Below, piece after piece: positions 1-7,500 of a DNA stretch of 35,577 nucleotides. Both the position numbers and the translations under genes were made by a program. The stretch is from Bartonella rattaustraliani AUST/NH4 (GTDB lineage: Bacteria; Pseudomonadota; Alphaproteobacteria; Rhizobiales; Rhizobiaceae): assembly GCF_000312565.1 (NCBI RefSeq), contig NZ_CALW02000057.1, forward strand, positions 1 to 35,577, given 5' to 3'. Positions within the stretch are counted from its first letter, which is position 1. Every line of letters begins with the position of its first letter. The notes beneath the pieces were generated by a model. The model was given only the letters and a program-made list of their open reading frames with translations. It had not been told where the DNA came from and ran no database searches.

Positions 1-318
1 ATTGCTCTTTCACAGCTTTCACGCCAAGTTGAAAACCGAACAGATAAACGTCCCCAGCTTGCCGATCTACGAGAATCAGGTTCCATTGAACAAGATGCCG
101 ATGTTGTGCCGTTTGTTTATCGTGGAGAATATTATCTCAAAAATGAAGCACCCAAAGAAGGCTCCCTTGAGTATAGTAAATGGCAAGAGGCAATGGAGAA
201 AGCCAAGGGCAAAGCTGAGGTTATTATAGCCAAACAACGTCATGGCCCGACAGGCGTCGTTCCTCTTGCCTTTCAATCCGATTTTACACGCTTTAGCGAT
301 CTGGAAGAGAGAAGATAA
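1..318 (+). CDS. dnaB: Replicative DNA helicase DnaB, C-terminal end (partial at window edge)
   Basis: The open frame enters from the left edge and encodes the last 105 residues of a DnaB-type hexameric replicative helicase (RecA-fold ATPase that unwinds DNA at the fork). Visible family motifs are [12 protein letters not shown] (start of the C-terminal RecA segment), [17 protein letters not shown] (motif H4 region), FVYRGEYY, and [15 protein letters not shown] followed by [14 protein letters not shown], which is the conserved DnaB tail containing the arginine-finger region. DnaB proteins normally end close to this point, so the C-terminus looks nearly complete. Two oddities: the usual hydrophobic residue before FVYR is a proline (DVVPFVYR), and after the stop a second frame (314-373) stays open and reads [19 protein letters not shown], which could be an ancestral tail cut off by a frameshift. 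Whether this is the housekeeping copy or a prophage or duplicate copy cannot be told from the fragment. Confidence 0.88.
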   Translation: MALSQLSRQVENRTDKRPQLADLRESGSIEQDADVVPFVYRGEYYLKNEAPKEGSLEYSKWQEAMEKAKGKAEVIIAKQRHGPTGVVPLAFQSDFTRFSDLEERR

Positions 319-378
319 TCGTAATATCTTAGAAAAAATCCAAGAGGCTCTCACCAAAAATTATGCATCTTAAAACGC

Positions 379-411
379 CCTTTGAAAGACCTTTGAAGAC
401 CCTTTGAAAAC
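379..411. repeat. Three copies of an 11-bp tandem repeat (CCTTTGAARAC)
   Basis: Three head-to-tail copies of CCTTTGAAAGA / CCTTTGAAGAC / CCTTTGAAAAC begin at 379, 390 and 401, followed by a decayed fourth (CCCTTTAATTT). It lies between the dnaB end and the tRNA. No function is evident. The rest of 319-509 shows no gene; the 12-mer CTGCAAAACCTG also occurs twice near 453-492. Confidence 0.7.
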
Positions 412-509
412 CCCTTTAATTTTTTAAAAAAGACGTGAATTTTAAAAATGAATTGCTGCAAAACCTGGTGTCAAATTCTGCAAAACCTGCTGACAAGCTA
501 CATCAATAC

Positions 510-583
510 TGGCTGGGGAACCTGGATTCGAACCAAGATTGACGGAGTCAGAGTCCGCTGTTCTACCATTAAACTATTCCCCA
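510..583 (-). tRNA. tRNA-Gln (anticodon CTG)
   Basis: The minus strand folds as a complete 74-nt tRNA with encoded CCA. The acceptor stem TGGGGAA (577-583) pairs with TTCCCCA (514-520), then discriminator G and CCA at 510-512. The T-arm contains GGTTCGAATCC. The anticodon loop is C-T-CTG-A-C closed by GCGGA/TCCGT (one G-U pair), giving anticodon CTG, which reads CAG glutamine codons. The TGGGGAATAGT...GGTAGAACA start is typical of alphaproteobacterial tRNA-Gln. It lies about 100 nt downstream of the iron-importer ATPase gene on the same strand. Confidence 0.95.
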
Positions 584-683
584 ATATAGAAATTGGGTCA
601 CTTTTAGCAGATTTTATCATGCACGCAAGCATAAAACACATCAGCATAAAAAAGAGTCTTTCAATATTCATTTTAAGAAGAAT

Positions 684-1442
684 TCATTGATAATAAAAAG
701 CAATGGGGATATCTTCGATCATTTTGATTTGGATATCAACATCATAAATATCTTTCAGAATCTCTGGCTTCATGATTTCTTTTGGAGTTCCACAATAAGC
801 GGCTTTACCATTTTTGAGTGCAACGATCATATCTGAATAGGATGAAGCAAAATTGATATCATGCATGATGATAAGAATGGTTTTTTTGAGCTCGTCAGCT
901 GTGCGACGTAAGTGTTTCATCATGGATATAGAATGTTTCATGTCAAGATTATTCAAGGGTTCGTCTAAGAGAAGGTAATCTGTATCTTGGCAAATGATCA
1001 TCGCGATAAAAGCACGTTGGCGTTGTCCGCCAGAGAGCTCATCTAAAAAGTGGTCTTTTAGATCTTGTAAGCCAAGATATCGGATGGCACTGTCAATAAA
1101 CTGTTTGTCTTCCTTATTATATCGCCCTTTGGAGTAAGGATATCGCCCAAAACTTACTAAATCATATACGGTTAGGCGAATGGATAAAGGATTGTCTTGG
1201 CGCAGGAGTGAGAGTTTTTGAGCCAAAATATCGTGTGGTATTTTATCAATATCAAAGCCATCAATGTTAATCGACCCTTTATGGCTTGATAAAAGACGTC
1301 TTATCAGCATCAAAAGTGTTGATTTTCCAGAACCATTGGGGCCAATAAGAGAAATAATTCCCCCTTTTGGCAGATGAAGGCATAAATCATCGATAATCAA
1401 TCTAGCTCCATAAGCTTTGGAAAGATGATTGATTTCAATCAT
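684..1442 (-). CDS. Iron-siderophore ABC transporter, ATP-binding protein (FepC/FecE/CeuD type)
   Basis: Cytoplasmic ATPase that would energise siderophore import through the two upstream permeases. I chose the start at 1442 (252 aa, M-I-E-I-N-H-L): its ATG overlaps the TGA of the upstream permease (ATGA), a typical coupled start, and matches the usual N-terminus. An in-frame start at 1490 would add 16 residues that look like read-through of the permease gene. Motifs: Walker A GPNGSGKST (34-42), signature LSGGQRQRA (136-144), Walker B YLLLDEP (156-162), D-loop N-N-L-D, and H-loop histidine 194 (IIMHD). The length is normal for FecE-like ATPases. It is the last gene of the operon. The substrate class is inferred from the operon. 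Confidence 0.93.
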   Translation of the reverse strand: MIEINHLSKAYGARLIIDDLCLHLPKGGIISLIGPNGSGKSTLLMLIRRLLSSHKGSINIDGFDIDKIPHDILAQKLSLLRQDNPLSIRLTVYDLVSFGRYPYSKGRYNKEDKQFIDSAIRYLGLQDLKDHFLDELSGGQRQRAFIAMIICQDTDYLLLDEPLNNLDMKHSISMMKHLRRTADELKKTILIIMHDINFASSYSDMIVALKNGKAAYCGTPKEIMKPEILKDIYDVDIQIKMIEDIPIAFYYQ

Positions 1443-2389
1443 TTTACTTTTCCCTTCATCAATAATGTTAAGAAGACAATGCCGCCACAAAATTCAATGA
1501 TAAAACTTAAGCGTCCCGCCATATGGAAAATTTGCTCTAAAATAAATTGTCCACCAACCAGACAAATGATAGCCAATAATACTGCAACCGGCACAACAAT
1601 AGCATGTTTTGTCTGGGGTGAAAGTTCATAAGAAAGATTGGCAACTAACAATCCAAAAAAGGTTACCGGTCCAACAAGTGCTGTGGAAATAGACACAAAA
1701 ATAGAAACAAATATAAGAAGTGCTGTAACAGCTTTGTGATAATTAACCCCAAGATTGAGCGCTATTTCGCGCCCTAGAGCAAGAATATCAAGTAAGTGGC
1801 GGAAACGCCAACAAATCAGACTCACAATGATGACAATAAGCGTGCCAAAACTGACTAATGATGTATTGAATTTATTAAAATTAGCAAACATAATATCTGT
1901 TAAATTCATCATCTGGTCCGGGTTCAGCTGTAATTGCATAAACATGCGAAAGCTGAAAAAAAATCCCCCCAAAACAACACCAATCAAAAGCGTTAAATGA
2001 AGTCCTTTGAGACTTCCCGAAAAAAGCCAACGAAAAAGGCTTATTGAAAAGAGTATGAGAATGAGCGCTTCAAAAACTAATTGTCCTTCTTCATTAAAAA
2101 AAGGCAAAGAAAGAGAACCAAAAAAATAAATCGTGATGGTTTTGATGAGAATATAAAGCTGATCAAACCCCATAATAGAAGGAGTAAGAAGACGGTTGTT
2201 GACGACTGTTTGAAATAAAATAGTCGAAATGGCGATCGTATATGCAATTAAAACAAGAGAAATAAGCTTTGTAAGGCGGAAACTCCAAGTATAAATATTG
2301 ACATTCCATGTCATGTAAAGACTAATAACGGTGCCGGCCATTACTATAAGTGTTGTTAAGAGAAGTGTTGTTGTTTTCTTTTTATCCAA
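1439..2389 (-). CDS. Iron-siderophore ABC transporter permease (FecCD family), second permease
   Basis: Inner-membrane subunit of 316 aa, almost entirely hydrophobic, with multiple helices starting at residue 7. The FecCD-type segment that contacts the ATPase is visible near the C-terminus (ALVGPVTFFGLLVANLSYEL). The assigned start is TTG at 2389, preceded by GGAG about 9 nt upstream. It overlaps the 3' end of the preceding permease by 8 bp (TTGGATAA), so the two are probably translationally coupled. It resembles the CeuC/YclO/FatC half of heterodimeric catecholate-siderophore importers. The stop overlaps the ATPase start. Specific substrate (enterobactin-like, petrobactin-like or another ferric chelate) cannot be read from the sequence. 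Confidence 0.9.
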   Translation of the reverse strand: MDKKKTTTLLLTTLIVMAGTVISLYMTWNVNIYTWSFRLTKLISLVLIAYTIAISTILFQTVVNNRLLTPSIMGFDQLYILIKTITIYFFGSLSLPFFNEEGQLVFEALILILFSISLFRWLFSGSLKGLHLTLLIGVVLGGFFFSFRMFMQLQLNPDQMMNLTDIMFANFNKFNTSLVSFGTLIVIIVSLICWRFRHLLDILALGREIALNLGVNYHKAVTALLIFVSIFVSISTALVGPVTFFGLLVANLSYELSPQTKHAIVVPVAVLLAIICLVGGQFILEQIFHMAGRLSFIIEFCGGIVFLTLLMKGKVK

Positions 2390-3338
2390 GACGCTTTCTC
2401 CAGCGTAAAAGCAGTATTATAAAAATAAAACTACCAATAACCCCCATCAGAGTGCTGATAGGAATTTCAAGAGAAGGATGAATGATTCGTCCTAAGATAT
2501 CACAGATCAAGACTATTCCTGCACCACTGATTGCTACCCAAGGAGCAGTATGGCGCATATTATCACCCATAAAATTGGAAACAAGATTTGGAATAATAAG
2601 TCCAACAAACGGAATTTTGCCGACTGTACAAACGATAACAGCGGTAATTGAGGACACAATCAAAAGACCAAACAGCATAACACTACGATAATTGAGTCCA
2701 AGATTATTGGTTAAATCTTCTCCAAGACCTGCTACAGTAAAGCGGTTTGCTGTGAAATAGGCAAGAATGCAAAGCGGAAAAGAAAACCATAAGAGTTCAT
2801 ATTTTCCTTCAAGAATCATCGAAAAGCTGCCGAATAAATAGGCTTGAAGAGAGGGAAGCAACATTTCATGATCCGCAATAGCATTGGTTAAAGAACCAAT
2901 AATATAGCCTAGCATGATTCCTGTAAGTGGCACAATAAGAGCGGATTTGAGAGGAATCCGTCGCGATAAAAACATAAAAAAGAGTGCACCAGCCATGGCA
3001 AAAGCTGCAGCAATCATCATTTTTCCTAAAACAGGGATATCAGGAAGAAAAATCATTACAAAAACTATGCCAAGAGAAGCGGATTCAACGGTTCCAGTGG
3101 TCGATGGTTCAACAAAGCGATTGCGCGCAAGCAACTGCATAATCATGCCTGAAAGTGCAAGTGAGGCACCTACCAAAAAGATCGAAATTGTACGAGGAAG
3201 GCGTGTTTGCCAGAAAATAAGCCTCGCATGGGGATCACCTGATAAGAGATCAGAAGGTATTATATCAGAATAACCAACAAAAATACTAAGAATAGAGAGT
3301 AGGGTAAGAACTATTATAACTATCCAGTAATTTTTCAC
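2382..3338 (-). CDS. Iron-siderophore ABC transporter permease (FecCD family), first permease
   Basis: Inner-membrane permease of 318 aa. FecCD hallmarks are visible: an early helix followed by FWQTRLPRTISIFLVGASLA and SGMIMQLLARNRFVEPSTTG, then GKIPFVGLIIPNLVSNFMGD toward the end, where the ATPase-coupling loop lies. The start is GTG at 3338 with GGAAA about 10 nt upstream. The L-A-R-N-R-F-V-E-P-S-T-T-G form is characteristic of the CeuB/YclN/FatD branch rather than the BtuC or haem branch. This is family knowledge applied by eye. The gene is separated from the upstream binding-protein gene by 97 nt containing a terminator-like hairpin, and overlaps the next permease by 8 bp. Confidence 0.9.
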   Translation of the reverse strand: MKNYWIVIIVLTLLSILSIFVGYSDIIPSDLLSGDPHARLIFWQTRLPRTISIFLVGASLALSGMIMQLLARNRFVEPSTTGTVESASLGIVFVMIFLPDIPVLGKMMIAAAFAMAGALFFMFLSRRIPLKSALIVPLTGIMLGYIIGSLTNAIADHEMLLPSLQAYLFGSFSMILEGKYELLWFSFPLCILAYFTANRFTVAGLGEDLTNNLGLNYRSVMLFGLLIVSSITAVIVCTVGKIPFVGLIIPNLVSNFMGDNMRHTAPWVAISGAGIVLICDILGRIIHPSLEIPISTLMGVIGSFIFIILLLRWRKRLG

Positions 3339-3350
3339 GTCGGGTTATTT

Positions 3351-3392
3351 CCAAAAAAGAGCAGAAATTTTTTATAAATCATTTCTGCTCTT
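3351..3392 (-). terminator. Terminator/attenuator hairpin between binding-protein and permease genes
   Basis: On the transcribed (minus) strand AAGAGCAGAAAT (3392-3381) pairs perfectly with ATTTCTGCTCTT (3368-3357) across a 12-nt loop. The stem runs straight into a T-tract (TTTTTT, 3358-3353). This has the form of an intrinsic terminator, but it lies inside the four-gene unit. Partial termination here would give more binding protein than permease, or the hairpin may protect the upstream mRNA end. Confidence 0.82.
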
Positions 3393-3435
3393 AAATTTAT
3401 TATCATTATTTTACTTAACTATTATAAGTGAGTAC

Positions 3436-4371
3436 TTATTCGCTTTTTGTAAAGGCTTCACTGATTTGTTGTGCTGCTTCATTTAGCCCAGTAAGACCAC
3501 CACTTACACGGTACCAGCTCCAAGAGTCTAGATAAATAATTTGTTTCTGTTTTCCAGCGGTTGTGCGGTGAACAAGCTCATTGTTGAGCAGTTGTGCTGC
3601 AGATTGTCCTTCTCGTCCGATTGCTGCATCTCGATCAACAACCAATAACCAGTCGGGATTGGTTTCGAGGATAAATTCAGGAGAAATGAGTTGTCCATGC
3701 TTTTGCACGGTTAATTTGTCGGTTGCAGGAGCAATTCCAAATGAGGAATGAATAATATCAAAACGTGACTTTGGTCCTAAAGCACTGATCTTTCCACCAG
3801 AGGTCATGAGTACAAGCGCTGTCCCCTTTCCTTGAGTGTTTTTACGGACTTCTGCTAATTTTTCATCGAGTTTTGCAATTTCTTGCGCTGCTTCTTTTTC
3901 CTTACCAAAAATTTTCCCAAGGATAGACACATTTCGTTTAATATCTTCAAGTGAATTTTCATTGCTTACAGTGAGATCAATTGTGGGAGCAATTTTGGAT
4001 AAATCTTGATATTTGGGTTGTGTCCGTGAAGAAATAATAATGAGATCAGGTTGAAGAGTGGCAATCTTTTCATAGTCTGGTTCAAAAATGGTACCAATTT
4101 TTTCATATTTTGCATCATTAAATCGCTGAAGATAGGTTGGTTTTTTTCCTTCAGGAACACCAACAACGGCTTTGATACCAAGACGATTAATATTGTCAAG
4201 CGCTGCAAGATCAAAGACAACAACTTTTTGAGGAGAAGTTGCAACAGAGGTTGTTCCCGAAGCATGATCAATGGTTATGTTTGCACTAACATGCGTCTCT
4301 GCCCATGAAAATGTTGTAGAGATTACACTCACAACTAGAATGGAAGCTGCCCATTTCAGATATTTTATCAT
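3436..4371 (-). CDS. Periplasmic siderophore-binding protein (FatB/CeuE/YclQ-like)
   Basis: Solute-binding protein of 311 aa for ferric-siderophore import. Residues 1-24 form a Sec signal peptide (positive MIKYLK, hydrophobic ILVVSVISTTF, cleavage after S-W-A). There is no lipobox cysteine, so it should be a soluble periplasmic protein. The mature part has the class III fold markers: PQKVVVFDLAALDNINRLG (first lobe), YEKIATLQPDLIIISSRTQP, then SPEFILETNPDWLLVVDRDA in the second lobe and a final WYRVSGGLTGLNEAAQQI. The N-P/S-P-x-K-V-V-V-F-D motif is typical of the CeuE/YclQ/FatB group. The start is supported by AAGGA 10-14 nt upstream. It is the first gene of the operon and diverges from AT1. 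No outer-membrane receptor gene is present in the window. Confidence 0.92.
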   Translation of the reverse strand: MIKYLKWAASILVVSVISTTFSWAETHVSANITIDHASGTTSVATSPQKVVVFDLAALDNINRLGIKAVVGVPEGKKPTYLQRFNDAKYEKIGTIFEPDYEKIATLQPDLIIISSRTQPKYQDLSKIAPTIDLTVSNENSLEDIKRNVSILGKIFGKEKEAAQEIAKLDEKLAEVRKNTQGKGTALVLMTSGGKISALGPKSRFDIIHSSFGIAPATDKLTVQKHGQLISPEFILETNPDWLLVVDRDAAIGREGQSAAQLLNNELVHRTTAGKQKQIIYLDSWSWYRVSGGLTGLNEAAQQISEAFTKSE

Positions 4372-4571
4372 CGTTATTTTATCCTTTTATTTTATAAAAT
4401 TACAAGGTTCTGTACACTTAAAAACGCAACTTAGATATTTTATGCACAGTATGATAACTAAATTAACTTCACTATGTTGTAAAGTTGACTGATATATGTT
4501 ACAAAACGTCACTTATCTCATTTTCACTTAATTCTAGTGCCTTTGCAAGTTATATTTAGAAAGTTTGACAT
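4372..4571. promoter_or_regulatory. Divergent promoter region between iron importer and autotransporter AT1
   Basis: This 200-bp AT-rich gap separates two divergently transcribed genes, so it must hold both promoters. I see no convincing sigma-70 pair and no clean Fur, RirA or Irr operator. TTGTAA and TTACAA form a weak 6-bp inverted pair around 4479-4507. The Shine-Dalgarno for AT1 is weak (AGAAAG), in contrast to the AAGGA of the importer gene. Confidence 0.45.
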
Positions 4572-7500
4572 ATGATCAATGTATTTAAGAATCGTACACG
4601 TATGTGTGCACTTACCACAAGCATCCTTTTTTTTATACAAGGGGCGGATGCCTCTATGGCGAGTGGTAGCGTTTCAGGTCCACTTGAACAACTTATATCA
4701 ACTGTTATGAGTGAACATTCTGCAAAAGCAAGGGGGAGGCGATCCAACGTGGGTGGTTTTGGGTATAAAGCTCCTTTTAAAGTATCCTTCAAGCCTGTTT
4801 CTGTTTGTTCTGATAATCATAGCAATATTCCTCCTAGTTCTGACATGGTCCAGAGTGGTACGCGTACGTCAAGAGATGTATCACGGCGTGGGGCAGAGTC
4901 CGGTGTGGGTGTTAAGCGTATGATGTATATAAATGCTTTACAGAGTGGTGTACCATTGGATGATATCTTCAACAATAGTGCGCAGGAATATGATCATATT
5001 TACTGTAATAAAGCTGGAGCGTATGTCTTAGCTGGAGCGGATGTGGTAATGAACGATAGTGGTGTTGCTGTATCTGTGGAGAATGATAGTACTAGTGAAG
5101 ATGAAGTAATTCTTAATTTGGGTGGTGTGAGCATTGAAAATACTGATATCGATTTTTCTGAGAATGTATCTGAAATAGGTTTAGAGAAAATTCTTAATTT
5201 ATCTTTAAGTAGTGTAGATAATCCACAGTATGTTGCTGTATGGACAAAAGATGAAGGTCAAGAAGGAAGAGCACAAGTTTATTTGCAAAATTCAGATATT
5301 GAAGGTTTCTTTATTGGGCTTCAGGCTCAGAATACTGGAAAAATCGTTATGAATAAAGGGAGTATCGTATATACGATTTTAGGTGCTTTTGCTGACGATA
5401 TGGGAGCGATTTTTTTAAATGATGTGGAGATTAGTGATAGTATAGTCGGTTTGTTTAGTGTTGATTCGTCTGTTATAGCGGTTAGGCAGGGGGAAGTTAC
5501 TGTGGAAGAGGGAGGAGTAGGAGCTGTTGCAGTAGAAGGGGGAAGAGTTCAACTACTTGGAACTACTGTTAAAATTAATAATAGCTTAAAAAATAAAGAT
5601 AGTAATCTCAGAAATGAGACAACGAGTATTGGTTTGTTATCGTTAGGAGGTACTATATCTTTTAAAAATGGGAAGTTTGAGGCTTCCGATAGCGTTGCGC
5701 TATGGATAAGTGATAACTATAATGGTAATCTCATGGAGAGTGACAAGGTAGAGAGGCGAGCTTTTGACGTTAGTCGTATTATCGGTGAGGTGTTTGTTGG
5801 GGCTGAAATGGGTGTTATCTATAATGGTCTTAAAACCAGTAATTCCCCGTATAGTGAGGTTTTATCCTCTGTGGAAAATAGTGCCTTTGGAGATGTTAAT
5901 TTGCGTGATGGTGCTCAAAACCATCAAAATGGACAGGCAGCAGATTATAAGGTTATCAACTTAAGGGTTTCTGATATCCAGAATTCAAAGATTACAGTGA
6001 CAGGTAATTCTTATGGTGTACTTTTTGAGAGTACTAGAGAGGATGAAATAAATGAAGAAAGTGCTCTAAATAGACATGCTCTAAATAGACATGAGGATTT
6101 AGACGAGAATGAAGAAGATGAGGGTTTAGACGAGGATGAAGGAAAAGGTCATAAAGATAGATGGCACGCAGTTCTTTTGAAAAAGACTGATTTGCAAGTT
6201 CCAGAAGGGAAGGCCATTTATGCTGATGCTTTGGATGGTTACGTTTTTATAAAAGGTGACTCAAAGCTTTCTGGTGATTTAGTGTTGGGTGCTGTAGATG
6301 GTTCCAATTTGTCAGTTTTTGTTGAGGGGTCGACAATCACCGGTGGAGCTCGCATTGATGAAGAGTCCCGTGCTAGACTTTTTTTATCTGAATCGGAATG
6401 GAATGTAACACCTATTTTACATGACAGTTCGAAAAAACCAAAAGGTTGTGTAGGTTCATGTGTTTCGTCTATACTACTTAAAAATTCTTCTATACAATAT
6501 GAGGCTGATGGTGGGAATGGAAAGATTCACTATCAAACTCTGCGTGTAGGAGATGGGAAAGGAGTAGTTTACACTGCTTCTGGTAACTCTAGAATTTACT
6601 TGAATGCGAATTTGGTACCTAGCGATATCAAAGATGTTCAACTATCTGATAGATTGTTGATTCATGGTGATGTTGCTGGAAAAACCGTCGTGCATGTGCT
6701 AGATGCTTCCAGTGAGGAAGAACGTGCGGCACACAAAGATGCTAAAAAACCTTATAGTGTCTCACTTATTCAGGTGCATGGAAGAGCAGAGCGGGATTCT
6801 TTTAAGCTGGAAAATGGATATATGACACGAGAGGGTTTGCCTTATCAGTATGTTCTTCGTGCTTATGGTCCATTTTTACCTCCAAAAATGCAGCATTTTG
6901 ATAGGGGATTATTTCTTGAGCGAGTAAAGCGATTAAATGGTAGGGGAGAAGATATTTGGGATTTTCGTTTAGAAAATGAGTATGTAGAACAACCGTTTTA
7001 TGAGCTTTTTATGCTTGTAGGGACTGATGGAATTAGAGATCCTGCTCAGAAATCTGCAACTCATTTTTTAGTTACTTCTGATATTGAAACTGACATTGAC
7101 TTTGATACTATAGAGCTTGATACTGTTGAAGACGAACTAAGCGAAGTAGACGAAGTGGACGGTGAATTCTTTCCTCCTTCAACTGATGGAATTATGCTTA
7201 AAGTTCCTATTCGGGGTGATTCCCTTGCGAGATCTGAACCGTCTGAAGATGATCTGCCTGTTTCTAGAGGGTCTGGACGTGTTTTACTACCTGGATCTTT
7301 GGAAACTAATTCAGTTGAGAGATTTGATACGAATGAAGGTGGAGTAAATGGTGAAACCGTGACTTCTCCTGTATCTAATGAGTCTAGTCCTGTATCTGCT
7401 ACAATTTCTACTCGAGGGGGTTCACTTTTGAGATCTGAGCCGTCGTCTGAGGATGATCTGCTTGCATCTATTGCATCTCAACGTGTTTTACTATCTGCAA

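Noticed and set aside
448-690. 80-aa plus-strand ORF over the tRNA
   Set aside because: It runs antisense through the tRNA-Gln gene and has no homology-like features.
4479-4507. TTGTAA...TTACAA inverted pair as an operator for the iron importer
   Set aside because: Six-base AT-rich arms with a 16-bp gap are expected by chance in this DNA.
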